This document shows, in pieces, positions 36,963-48,827 of a stretch of DNA of 64,000 nucleotides. The translations under genes were made by a program, and so were the position numbers. Source of the stretch: Sphagnum compactum (taxonomy: Eukaryota > Bryophyta > Sphagnopsida > Sphagnales); assembly GCA_965153455.1 (NCBI GenBank), contig OZ234496.1, forward strand, positions 15,120,304 through 15,184,303, given 5' to 3'. The stretch's first letter is position 1, and every line of letters begins with the position of its first letter. The notes beneath the pieces were generated by a model, which was not told the DNA's origin, made no database searches, and worked only from the letters and a program-made list of their open reading frames with translations.

Positions 36963-38330
36963 TTCTAGCTCCAACACTGTGCAGCGAGTATCACAAGAAG
37001 GTGCATTACAAACTATCACTGAATCCCGGATCACCTTAAAATGGGTTATATCACATTGGAAAATTGAATATGTGTGCTGGGCTCACTTCAACAAGATGAT
37101 TGCATGTACATTGCTAAGTGCTTGAGATTGGCTTCCAACACTTGGGTATGTTGATTGTATTTGGAAAATGGTCAAGGATACACCTCTTGCATGACACTCT
37201 ACAACCCATAAGGGAGCAACTACATAAGCAGAAAGAGGGAACCCCATGGAGAAGGGCAACAAGGCAACATTAGTGCAATCCTTAGTTCATATCAAATTTC
37301 ATTGTTTTCTAACACGTTCATGCGTATGCAAAGCAGCATAACATCAATAACACCTTGTGCTAGGATTCATCACCACATCAGAAGTGATTGATTCAAAAAA
37401 CAAACCCCCACAATGACATCCAATTTGCAATACGTAAACCCAACAAATTTACCCATTGTTGCAGATGCAAAAAGACTTTAAAAAATGTGTCATGTACTCC
37501 AAATGCCTACATACAAAAAATATTTCTATCAATATGGGTAGTTTCTGAATTGCAAAAAGACAAACAAACCCAACTCTCTTGACAAACCTTCACAAAAAAT
37601 CTCCTATCTCAACTCATTGAAACCGAGGTCTAATCCTCCTATTCAACAAACATCTAAATAGAACCAAGAAATAATGAAATCTGGCTATTCAATTTCAATA
37701 TCATTGTACCCATTTTCCTTTGGAGGCCCACCCTGCCTTGGCCACCTCTGCACTCCTCAATTCAAAAATGGTAATGACATTGGAATTTGAACATGTTGTC
37801 AATGTTGATCACAAAAACTTGGACATCACATTGTGCCTCGCCCTCATAGTAGTTTATGTGAGAATTGATCAACTTTTGACATTCATAGACTTTGCACATT
37901 AGAGCTACAAAGTCCTTGAAATGTTGTTCTTGCTCTATGTCCAAGCAATGTTTCTGATGGTTTATTTTTCAGTGCATAGAATACAAGTTCCAATTGTGCA
38001 TATTCTTCTTTGTTTGTCTGCTGCATTCTTGTCTGCATCATTCTTGTCTGCATGAGCATATCTCAGGGAGCTACTACTTACATGAGCTTTGCATGGTGAG
38101 AACATCTTCTTGACCTTGAGATGTCTGAAGAAGGGATAACAACATGTTTCTGGCAGGTGACAGATCTTCTTCATTCAGCAGGCGGACACATTCATGGTTT
38201 TGGGTGAAGATTGTATGTTGTGTTTCTTCTGTCGAGGAATGCAATGAAAAGATGATGTGATGTCATGTGACTGAAAGAGATCTGAATTTTTTCTTCGCTT
38301 GCTTGCTTGCTTGCTACCTATCTACCACAG
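36963..38330. other. intergenic, no gene seen
   Basis: Read on both strands without recognisable coding or repeats. TTGCTTGCTTGC near 38299 is a short GCTT microsatellite. Confidence 0.5.
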
Positions 38331-38476
38331 GTAGCGTTGCGGAAAAAGACCTGGGGCTGAAGATAAGTGGTGGCAGTTTTTGGAAATGGCATATTGCAAG
38401 AGAATGGGGAAGTGGATCATGCAAAGCTCAGAGAGATTGTGTTCTCTGACACCACCAAACAAAAGCAGCTCAACAG
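38331..38476 (+). pseudogene. dephospho-CoA kinase exon with two stops
   Basis: Flanked by an acceptor CTACCACAG|G and donor AACAG|GTTTGT. The 146-nt exon reads VALRKKTWG, stop, R, stop, then VVAVFGNGILQENGEVDHA and LREIVFSDTTKQKQLNR. This is the lid/helical segment of dephospho-CoA kinase (CoaE), the last enzyme of coenzyme A synthesis, where the family has GWKxVVAAFG...NGEVDRAKLGEIVFSD. The two stops replace family residues just before VVAVFG, so this copy is dead unless edited. The P-loop and C-terminal exons were not found around it. Confidence 0.85.
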
Positions 38477-38933
38477 GTTTGTGTTTCTTTCTTTCTTTTT
38501 GCTCTTTTGTTTTCCTCGAATTTTGAACCCGCCTTCAAAGCATCCTGTTTTGGACATGCTAATAAAGAGTTCCCATTTTCATGCTAAGTTCGATTGATTT
38601 CATGGCTAAATCAGAAGGCTTCTCTGACTCAGTTTTGTTGAAACTTTTGTTTCTGTGATTTAAGGAGACTTCAAATTCACTCAGATAATATGGCTACAAA
38701 GTGGGAGATCCGAAAGTTGTGGAAATTAGGGTTCCATGAAATTGCGAATCTCTTTCCGCAAGTGATGATGCTTCATATGTGCTTTGCTTAGATGCTTTGC
38801 TTGTACAGGGGAGAAGCTCAAATGAAATGAAGCCCACCCTCACAAGTGAGTTGCAGTTCAAAAGTGGGTTTTTGGATAATGGCAACCCTAGAGGCTCTTC
38901 CATGTTTTGAGGTCCCACCGCAAGGCCGGTAGC

Positions 38934-39198
38934 TCCAAGTTCTTATCAAATGCTCCCTTGCACTTTGCATGGGCTACATGCAAACATTTAAGTACAAGGG
39001 GATGTTCATCAAGGCCATGTATAATTAATACAATCAAATAGGTAATGTGTGTAGAACGTAGTATCTCCAAGTTCTTATCAAATGCTCCCTTGCACTTTGC
39101 ATGGGCTACGTGCAAACATTTAAGTACAAGGGGATGTTCATCAAGGCTATATGTAGAATTAATCCAATCGAATAGGTCATGTGTGTAGAATGTAGTAT
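38934..39198. repeat. 132-bp direct tandem duplication
   Basis: Copy 1 (38934-39065) and copy 2 (39066-39198) both start TCCAAGTTCTTATCAAATGC and share GCACTTTGCATGGGCTAC and GTACAAGGGGATGTTCATCA almost without change, hence a recent event. No coding frame. Confidence 0.93.
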
Positions 39199-40685
39199 CG
39201 TGTGATTACATTTGACAACTTTACTTGTAAGGATTTGTGAAATTGTTAAACCCTAGTCGGTATCCAAACATGATAGCAAATTCACATGTGAAAATCTGTA
39301 GAATGTGCATTTATGTGCGTTGTTAGTTAACTTTGATGATTTGCCAATTACCTACGAATTTGACTCAATAGGTAATCATCTATAGATTACATTGGACATT
39401 GAAATTGTATTCAAACCCTATACAATTCTAACAACAATTTCAACGGCAATTCATAATCATTTCATTTCTAAGTTTTTAACTAGCAAGCCTATCATTCCTT
39501 TTCTCTACCCATCAACATAGATGTGAAGAAATACATTATTAACATGTGTTTTTTCATGTCCATGATATTTACATCAATTTCAAATTAAATTTTATATCAA
39601 CATGAATAATGATGAACTATTAAAAACCATAATGTGAGTTATGTCCCATAACCCTAATTCCTTTTGCATGTAGTGGTCCTCATAACTCAAGTCCCTCTAT
39701 GTCCCATAACCCGTAATCTTGGTGCTCTTGTGTACAATTGATTATGTCTAGTAACTTGTCTAGTGCACATGTTACGTATCGCATAACCCATCATCGTGTT
39801 CTCCAAGTGTTGAGAAAAGGACCCGGTAATGAAATAAATTGTACATTATGAATGTGCTAATTCTAACTGTTAATAATTAATATATAAAAACAAGTTCAAA
39901 ATTTTATTTTATTTTCAAATTTTGTGATGTAGCTGAAATGGTGATCATCCATAAGATGATTTAGCCAGATTTGGCTACATCCAAGATATGAAAGTAGGAA
40001 AGAAAACAGAAATCCTTCTTTGTCCTTGGCTACCTTTTGGAACTTATCATAAAAATATGATGACTTGGATTTTATTTTCTTAAATCTTGCAAATTTTTGA
40101 GCTATTTTTTCCCATAGAAGATCCTTTGTAGACATCAAAATCAAATTTTTCAGGTCGAAATTAGGCCCCCCTTCCCCCCCAAAAAAACACACTATTATGA
40201 ATCCTAAATAGGGTTTGACCTAATTTACTATATGATACGACCTTTATTTTCGATTAAATGTAATATATCTACCCTCCAACTTTGAAATACAATCAAAATT
40301 TAAGAGATTTTGAGGATGTTTGTTGTTCTCCACTAATAAATAGAAAAGAACTTGAGTAGATTGTTCATATGATTATTATTAAACTTCGGGGTGAATTGTT
40401 TTAAAATCTTTATACCTTCATTTTGAGATTTGGTTTTCCTTTAAGATTTATCACCTTCTAGTTATTATATTAATGGAGAAATCATCCATTAATCATCCAT
40501 TTAATTTACCTATTTTAATGTTGCTTCTCATTGATTGATACAATTTTTCAACAACCCACATGAATAATGTAGTATCGACTATCAACTAAGAAGAAGCATA
40601 CCCAATTATACCATTGTGTGGCATGCATGGTCCACAATCATGAATGTATGTATATTAATAAACCACATGTACTTAATAATTTTTT
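39199..40685. other. AT-rich intergenic DNA
   Basis: No gene or structured repeat recognised. Confidence 0.6.
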
Positions 40686-41045
40686 AAAAAATAAGGTCCC
40701 ATGTGATCCAAATTGCAATGGACACCATCATTCAAATTGTGAAGATTATGGACTTCAAAATGGTCTAATTTTTTTTAAAAAATAAAGACCCGTGTGATCC
40801 AAATTGCAATGGACACCATCATTCAAATTGTGAAGATTATGGACTTCAAAATGGTGTAATGTTTTTTTAAAAAATAAGGACCCGTGTGATCCAAATTGCA
40901 ATGGGCACCATCATTCAGATTGTGAAGATAATGGACTTCAAAATGGTCTAATTTTTTTTATAAAATAAGGACCAGTGTGAATCCAAATTGCAATGGGCAC
41001 CATCATTCAAATTGTGAAGATTATGGGCTTCAAAATGGTATATAC
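40686..41045. repeat. four-copy ~92-bp tandem array
   Basis: Units begin with AAATAAGGACCCGTGTGATC, continue with CAAATTGCAATGGACACCAT and GTGAAGATTATGGACTTCAA, and end in AATGGTCTAATTTTTTTT. Four nearly identical copies start near 40690, 40782, 40873 and 40965. Confidence 0.93.
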
Positions 41046-41439
41046 AATTTATAAATAGATTCATGCTCATTTTAGTGAGAGATGTATTGTGATATATTTA
41101 AATATTTGGAAATTTTGTGGTGAAATTCCACCCTTCCCCCATATAATACATAAATGGAGTTTGGTTCAAGTAAACAACCAAAATACCATATTCATTGTAC
41201 ATATGGTTTCACATATAAATGTAAGAATCAGTTGTATAATTATAAATTATCATCAATTTTAGGACTCATCAATTTTTTAATATTTAAATTGTTAAATATT
41301 TGAGACATGTCCCAAAAGTAAAAAACTACAAGTGTATAATGGCCCTCTCATAGATAAATATTTTTTTAAAAAAGAAAGTTACGAAAAAAAAAAAGAAAAA
41401 AAAAGGGAGAATAATAAGTAAAATGACCACCACCCCAAC
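41046..41439. other. AT-rich spacer
   Basis: No gene or structured repeat recognised. Confidence 0.55.
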
Positions 41440-41772
41440 CCCCTCCCCAAAACTTTTCTGCCCGGTCCTTTGCCGGGCGGACCGGCCAATTTGTAGGGCC
41501 GGCTGCCGAAGCCGTTTGTGTGTGCACTGTCATGGGCGTGCGGCAGCCGCGGGCGTCCGACCGCCGGGCAAGTGGGTACCGCAAGCTCCGTCTGTTGAAC
41601 ACACGCCAGCACGTGTTGTGGGTACGATCTCCAACGGGTGTGTGGGTGGGACCTACATACAGCCCTGCCTAGTCTACTTACCCAACTGGAGTAGCCCTAC
41701 TTCTAGCCCCCTAAACTCCCGGGTCATTTCGCATCCCTGTCTACCTAGTATGTGGCAACTTTCCAAAGGGTA
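41440..41772. other. GC-rich island of unknown origin
   Basis: About 330 bp, far richer in GC than the surrounding DNA and with sharp edges. It contains GCCCGGTCCTTTGCCGGGC (a hairpin at about 41460-41478), GGACCGGCC and GGCAGCCGCGGGCGTCC. A 116-codon plus frame spans it but resembles no family. It does not match rRNA, tRNA or organelle sequence that I recognise. A mobile-element fragment is the likeliest explanation. Confidence 0.5.
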
Positions 41773-44469
41773 GGTAATTAATTCTGTGTTTTTAAAAAAA
41801 AAAACAATTTAATTTTAATTTTTTTGGCTTTAAGTTTAATTCAAAGAAAAAAAAGGTTCAGCCATGGAAATGCAATTCAATTTGTTTCCTGAGTTTTTAA
41901 ATATTAAAAAAAAGGTATTCAATCACTTTTGATAGAAATGGAAGATTTTTTTATATAAATAATTTGGAATGGTAATTTACCCATTATTGAATGAAACCCT
42001 TATTTGATTTCAAACAACATATGTTTATGATTATATTAATAAATACATTCAATTCATAAGCCCTATGTTAGGGTTTTTGATTTTATTTATTTATTTATTT
42101 TTTTAATAAATTACAATTGTGTGGTATTGAAAGTTTGGTGAAAATTTTCAAAATTTTAGCAAAATTAGTCGAATGTTACACTTGAAAAAAAGAATTCTCA
42201 ACATTTTCAATTTTTTTTAAACAATTTCTTTCGAGGAAAAAAAACCAATACTTTTATACCCTAAGGTTAAATTTTTAGGGTTTAGGGTAAAAGCACACCC
42301 TTTAATTCTTGCACCATTTTCATTACAACCGTACACTCCTTGTATATGCCCAAGTGTAAGTACTTCGAAACATGTGAATGTGCACCTTCGGGTTTGGTAA
42401 GGGAAAATTGTCGTGAGGGCCCATTTAAAAAATGGTTTTTCTAAGAAGCTTGATCATGGGTAGTTGGGAAACACACACAAACACATGATGAGTGTGTGTG
42501 CATAGTGCATACGGTCCAATATAATCGGAGTGTACATATGCGTGTAACAATAATGTTATGTTGTAGCTCTAATTGGTGTAATAGAAATCCACATGGGAAG
42601 ATTTTGTGAAATATATGTCATGTAACTTGCAAAGAACAATCCACATAAAAGAGGAGATGTATTTCTCGCAAAAAAAGAAAAAAAAAAAGAAAGAACTTTT
42701 TTCAACTAAGAAAAAAAAACCCCCTAAAACCTTAAACCCTAACCCTAATTTAAAGCACTAAAGTGCTAATTTCCCATTTAAAAACTTGAAATTTTGAAAA
42801 GCACATGTCCATTTGGAAATGAAATTAAAACCCCAATGTTGGGATTACTAATGTAGTATATACTAGGTGTTAAGTTAAATTGTTGTCATTCGAATGTAAC
42901 TTAGGGAATTGTATAACTATATGTCTATTTACAATGGGTTGAACTCAAGCTTTTCCCAACTTTGCAAAAATTGATCCACGATGTATTTGGGAAGTCACAT
43001 CTAATATAGTTATAATTTTTTGAAAATGCTCAAAAAACACACATATATTGATGTGTGCTCACTAGTTTGGTGGTTTTTGACCATTATTGTTTGTTTTATT
43101 ATCTCTATAATTTATATTGAGGTTTTTTTTTGGGTGGGGACGTGCTAGCCAACGATTTTGCTTGTTGTTGCCATGTCGCATGGATGATATAAAATTTACA
43201 TTAATGTGTCTTGTATTCTTGAAAAGTATACCTTCAACTTGATGTTGGGTGGTAACATTTTAAAAATTTCAAGATCGCATTGAATGCTCTTATACCATAG
43301 CACTATACGGTTATAATTGAATTCTTTGCAAATAAGATTTTGCCCATTAAAATTCAAACCAATGTTTGTTTTGGTACATGTTAATTTTGAATTGTGCACG
43401 GGTCACAAAACCTTGCACAAATATGATGTATTTTAGAAATGGGTGAAATGTTGCTTGCACATCACGTTGAGTAATAATGCACATCTTGTTGAGTAACCTC
43501 ACAAATACAAAACAAACTTGAAGTTTGTTCAAAAGAATTGGGTTTGGAATTTTATGAGACACTCCCAAAGGATAAACCTCACAAACACTAAACAACTTGA
43601 ACTCTATTTTCATATTGAATTGGGTTTTGAATGTTATGAAATTTTAAAGACACTCCCCCAAGTTTCATATTGAATTGGGTTTTGCATGTTATGAAATTAA
43701 AAAGACACTCTCCATGGGTGAATCCCCCCTCTCCCCCACAAACATGAATCAATTTGAACCTTGTTCACATTCAATTTGCTTTCGACACAACCAAATTTCC
43801 ACCCAAAAATAAAATAAAATTCTCTTAGAATGAATGCATGACAAAAGTACACAATCTCTATAACAAGAAGAAGAAGAAACCAAAGTTCTTACTTTGCTCA
43901 TAGAAAGAAGAGAACTTTGCTGAAAGAAAGAGCAAAGAGAAGACATGAAGTTAGTTGGTATGGGAAGTAGTAGTAGTAGTAGTTGTTGTTGTTGTTGATG
44001 ATCTTCATAACTAAACAGTTGCAAAAACATAAAAGAAAAAAAGAAGTTTCTGAATCATTCCAGACACATTCAGCTCATCACATTCTTGGTCCCTCAAAGA
44101 TCTTCTTTTTTGGTTCAATTCCATCACTTGCATTAGCAGCTCAATCCAGTTTTTGGAAAATTTCCAGGTACGATGATGATCATCAATCATAAGTTCTGAG
44201 TTCCAAGGTTTTTATTTTCTTTTTCGGTTGTGGGTTTTTTGAGGAGGTTTCAAGTCTCAACATCATCAGCTGCATTCTCCTCTGTGCATTAATCATGATG
44301 ATAATGGTGATAGAATGGGAGGAATGTCCGAATTTCTAGATGGAATTTGATGATGATGTTAGATTATGATGGTTTTTTTGGTTGATGATCTGATGACAGA
44401 AGATTAGTGAAGCCACCAGATTGCTGAAGGATTCAGCAATCTGGGGTTGCGAAATTGCTTGTTGCATCT
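41773..44469. other. AT-rich intergenic DNA
   Basis: Scattered telobox motifs (42275-42290, 42735-42750) and a TAG/TTG microsatellite near 43967-43999. No gene recognised. Confidence 0.55.
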
Positions 44470-44880
44470 GTTGAAACTTGTGCCTGTGTCAAGAATTGAG
44501 CAACCTGAACTCTCTGTGAAACAGAATTACTTTCTGCAGATGTTGGATTAGGTGTGCTGAAAGAATTGAGCAATCTGAACCTCGTGAAATGCTTCTTGAA
44601 GATGATGTTTAATGATTTTCGGTGTGTCAGAAAAATTGAGCAATTCTCAACTTGTGAAAAATGCTTCTTGCAGATGTCAGATTTGGTGCACATCTTAAAA
44701 GAATTGAGCATTCATCTGGACTTTGTTGAAATGGCTTCTGGCAGATGTTGCATTTGGAAAGTGTGTCAGAAAGAATGAAGCAATCTGTGGCTTCTGGCAC
44801 CTGATGAATTCTTTCAGTGTGTCTCAAGAAGTGAGTAAGCAATCAAATAATCATTCAATCCTGAACTCCTGAAAAAAGTT
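44470..44880. repeat. ~72-bp degenerate tandem repeats upstream of LPR
   Basis: AGAATTGAGCAATCTGAAC followed by TTGTGAAATGCTTCTTGCAG and ATGTTGGATTTGGTGTGTC recurs with a period of 69-75 bp. The GAGCAA block falls near 44497, 44568, 44638, 44706 and 44779, and fainter copies continue to about 45010. It lies about 0.8 kb ahead of the multicopper oxidase start, so it may be in its promoter or 5' UTR. Confidence 0.8.
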
Positions 44881-45718
44881 GTTTGTCTGCAGGTGATGTT
44901 GGATTCAGTAATAATGCATCAAGACTTTTGAGCAATCTGGACTTGTGAAAAGTTTCATGTGTAGTTGGTTGTTGGATTCAACAATCTCATGAAATTTTTT
45001 TTCAAGCAGTCTGGAGTATTGTGAAAATTTTGCAAACTTTTTAGTTGCAGAGGTTGTTCGGATTTTGGGTCTCAGAATTCTTAAGCATTCAACAAAACCC
45101 AGCCACCTTCCAGAGTGTTGTTGCAGGCAGGCAGCAGGAACTGCATTGTTGTTGTGGGAGATAATAGTTGAATGGTGGTGGTGATGTTGTTTGGTGGAGG
45201 ATCAGATCATGTGTCATGAATGGTAGTGAATGAATGCACTGCAGAAATAAAAAGATTCATACAAGATTGCCCTGGCTCATATGGTTTTAGAGAGTTCAGG
45301 GTTTGTGGGAAGAAGCTCTTGTAAATCTCTTCTTCCTGGGTTTAGGAATTGGGTATGTGCTTAGCATAGATATGTAGTCTTTGCCAAGGTTTGTTTTTTG
45401 CTGAAGAAGAAAACCACAACTCATGATGTGCATCTCTGTCTCTGTCTCTCTGTGTGTCTCTCTCGCCATTCTTTTGTCTGCTCTGAATTCTTGCTGTGTA
45501 CGTGCTTGCTCGCTTGGTGCAATGCAAGATGAAATCCTTGTTCTTGTTGTTGTTCTCCGCATTGTTGATGAGAGCATTCATGGCAATGGTGGGTTTGTTG
45601 GGCAGGTGATATAACATTCAATAGGAGGAGGAGGACCCAGCTGCAGCTGCAGCAGCTTGCGGATCCGCCCAGGGAAGAAGAATTCGGAGAGTCCCTGACG
45701 TCGGGGAGGGGGAGAATC

Positions 45719-47973
45719 ATGATGCATTGTCACGGTAGTGAACGACTGCAATCAAGTCCAGGCAGCAGCTGCTGTTCTGCGGTGCGGTTTCTCGTGGGAC
45801 TTCTTTTGATCAGCGCAGCATTCTCGTGGGAATTCGCATGGGGGAAGAAGTTTACTACTACAAAGCTTAGTCAGTCCGTGTGCCAGAACTTGGCGCCATC
45901 GCCAGTTCTGGAACCATTCGTGGATAAGCTCCCGAGACTGAAAGCCATACACATCCACAACCGGAAGCAGCTCACACTCGGCGCTTACAAAATCACCCAG
46001 GTACGTAGCTGCTCCTACAGCTGTCGCTCCCTTTCCCAGCTCGAGCTTCATCTCTTTCCATGTGTTGTTTTTGTGATCTGATGAAGAAGATGATGGGTTG
46101 CTGTGAATCTTCCGATGAAGAAGAAGAAGAAGAAGAAGAAGAAGGAGACGACGATGATGGGTTTGTTGCGAATCTTCTGAAGAAGATGATGGTTGGTTCT
46201 TGACTATGATGATGATGATGCATGATGCAGAAGCTGCACAGGGATCTACCACCCACTCCTCTGTACGCATTCGGCACAAGCCGCGATACAGCGAGCTACC
46301 CAGGACCGACTCTGGAAGCTCGAAGAGGAGTAGAGTCTTACGTCCGCTTCGAGAATCACATCCACGACCGACAGCACATGCTCCGGGTCGACAAAACTCT
46401 GATGTGGGCGAATCCGCAGACCAGCAGCGACGACAACGACGATTCCGGAGGAGGAGTGCCGATCGTCCCGCACTTGCATGGCGGCGAAGTCGAGAGCTCC
46501 TCAGATGGGTACCCAGATGCATGGTTCACTGCGACAGGAGGAGGAGAAGCTCTTCATGGACCCGCGTACCGCACACAGAACTACACTTACGCGAACTCGC
46601 AGCCGGCGACGATACTCTGGTACCATGATCACAGCTTGGGAATCGTGAGGTTGAATGTGCTCTCGGGCTTGTTCGGCGCGTACATCATCAGGGAGGATGA
46701 GGACGAGGATACTTCTTCCTCCTCGAAACCAGAGTTGGAGAAGAACAGAAGCTCGAGAACAAGCTCTTCTTGGATGCTTCCCAAGGAAGAGGAGGAACTG
46801 GTGCTGTTGCTGCACGACATGCAATTCTTCCCGGACGGCAGCATCAACTTCCCGACCATCGGGGACTCGCCGAAGATGCACCCGAGCTGGTGTCCAGAGT
46901 ACTTCGGAGATACTATTCTCGTGAACGGGAAAGCTTGGCCTTACGTCCGCGTGCAGCCTCGCATGTACCGTTTGCGTGTGGTGAATGCAGCCAACGCGCG
47001 TTTCTTCCAGCTCTCGCTGAGCGACTCGCGACTGTCGTTCGTGCAGATCGGTACTGATGGTGGTCTCCTCGACCGCCCGCAAGTGCTCTCCGAGCTCACC
47101 ATTGCTCCCGCCGAACGCATCGACTTCCTGATCGATTTTGCACTGTTGGGTAGTGGCGCTCATGAGATCTTGCTGCTAAATTCCGGTCCTGCTCCTTTCC
47201 CGAGCGGCGATCCTGCTTTCAGCCCACCACGGACAAAGAATGTGATGAAGTTCTTAGTCGTCAAAGACTCTCCTCAGCAACGGCAAAAGCCTAAACCCGA
47301 GAGAGCTCGCATCCCTGCACAGATGAGAGGAGGAGAGACAGAAGAAGATGAAGAAGACTCTTCTGCGATGGTGAAGACCGTTCCCATCGGCAGCTTCTTG
47401 CAAGAGGCGAACTGGAGAACCAATTTCATGGTGGAGTTCGATGACAAAGACGACTCGCCCACCCATTCTCTGCTCTCCAACCACACTTGGAGCGATCCGG
47501 TCACGGAGAAGCCGGTGCTGGGCGCGACAGAAGTGTGGGAGTTTATAAACTTCACGCCCGATGCGCACCCCATGCACATCCATCTCGTTCAATTCCGCTT
47601 CCTGAACCAGCAATCCTTCAACCAGAGCTTGTCGCAGACGACGATGGGGATGGGGATGGGGGTGGAAGTGGGGGAAGAAGGCAAGTCTTGCTCCTTCCAT
47701 CTGCCGTTTCCAGATCCCCGGAGCTGTTTCACGGAGGAGCCTAGAGGACCTGCAGCCAACCAAGTTGGGTGGAAGGATACCATCGTCTCCTGGCCGGGAA
47801 ACGTTACAAGATTGTTGCTGCAATGGACGAGTCGAGATGGAGATGGCAGCGGCAGCGGCCAGTTTTTTCCTTTCGATGCTACTGCAGGACCTGGCTACGT
47901 GTGGCATTGTCATATTCTCGATCACGAGGACAACGAGATGATGCGACCCATTGCAATCCAGCCTCGACCCTAA
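45719..47973 (+). CDS. LPR1: LPR-type multicopper oxidase (ferroxidase)
   Basis: Related to Arabidopsis LPR1/LPR2 (LOW PHOSPHATE ROOT), cell-wall ferroxidases that oxidise Fe2+ and mediate root-tip responses to low phosphate. Two exons, 45719-46000 and 46231-47973, join in phase 0 to give 674 residues. An N-terminal hydrophobic stretch (FLVGLLLISAAFSW) is a signal peptide. Copper motifs are complete: HLHGG (H175, H177), WYHDHS (H226, H228), HPMHIH (H540, H543, H545) and HCHILDHEDNEMM (H653, C654, H655, H659, and M664 as the axial methionine position). LPR-typical DGYPDAWFT follows the first pair. It is about 90 residues longer than Arabidopsis LPR1, owing to acidic, serine-rich and glycine/methionine-rich inserts. 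The symbol marks family membership, not proven one-to-one orthology. Confidence 0.92.
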
Positions 47974-48112
47974 TCCTCGATCGGCATTGGTTTTGGTGAA
48001 AGCTCGGAAAACCCTGAACCCTTTCTTCCTCTTCTACTGCAAGAAAGGTACCTCGATCGGCATCGATTTGGTGGAAGCTCGAAAAACCCTAAACCCTTTC
48101 TTGCTTCAAAAC
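47974..48112 (+). repeat. duplicated ~76-bp unit in the LPR 3' region
   Basis: CCTCGATCGGCATTGGTTTT...AAAACCCTGAACCCTTTCTT at 47977-48033 recurs at about 48051-48107 with few changes. Each copy contains a telobox-like AAACCCTxAACCC. It follows the stop codon directly and is probably 3' UTR. Confidence 0.88.
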
Positions 48113-48359
48113 TCAATGACAGATTCAACATGGATTTCCATCTAGCGGCTCTTCCTGATCTTCCTGAAGATCTTCGTGATCTGTTTCTGGAATCCTAGAT
48201 TGATTGCTCAACAACAGATGTGATCAACACAAATTTCCATCTTGTGATCTTTGTGACCAGAAAGATAGAGAGCTAGCTCTGCCAGGAATTGAATGAAGGA
48301 TTCAGTTTTGGCATCAATCCAGGGTTTCAATTTCTCATAGCTAGCCAGCCAGCCAGCTC

Positions 48360-48475
48360 TCTTTCTCTTCATCTGAATCCTGATTTCCCAAATTCCTGAG
48401 TCCTGATGATTCTTCTTGCTCTTCATCTGAATCCAGAATTCCCAAATTCCTGAAATCCTGAATCTTCTTCATGAC
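48360..48475. repeat. two-copy ~56-bp tandem duplication
   Basis: CTCTTCATCTGAATCCTGAT...CCCAAATTCCTGA occurs at about 48363-48417 and again at about 48419-48473. Confidence 0.85.
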
Positions 48476-48789
48476 CAACAGTAGCTTTCTCTAGCTCTCT
48501 CTTGCTGTGTTCTTCTTCATCTGAATCCTGTAATTTGTGCTTGACAGATTTTTTCTGTTTTGCAGGATTGCAATAAATGTTTTGTGAGAGAACAAAGAAT
48601 GGTTTCAAGCTTGCTATGTAACATGTAAAACTCCCCTTGCTTCCAACCCCCAACGAAAACTGGATCCCCAACTGCAGCCCACAGGAAAAACCTTGTGAGC
48701 TTCTTTACATTCCCTTCCCTATCTCACCACCACTTCAAATTCTTCTGTGAAACACTAGGAATCCGAATCCCGACAGAGCTTCCAATGCA

Positions 48790-48827
<38 letters not shown>

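Noticed and set aside
45752-47163. Long minus-strand frames opposite the LPR gene
   Set aside because: Shadow frames of GC-rich coding exons; the plus strand carries complete copper motifs.
48363-48473. Possible gene from repeated CTTCATCTGAATCC sequence
   Set aside because: A simple two-copy duplication with no conserved frame.
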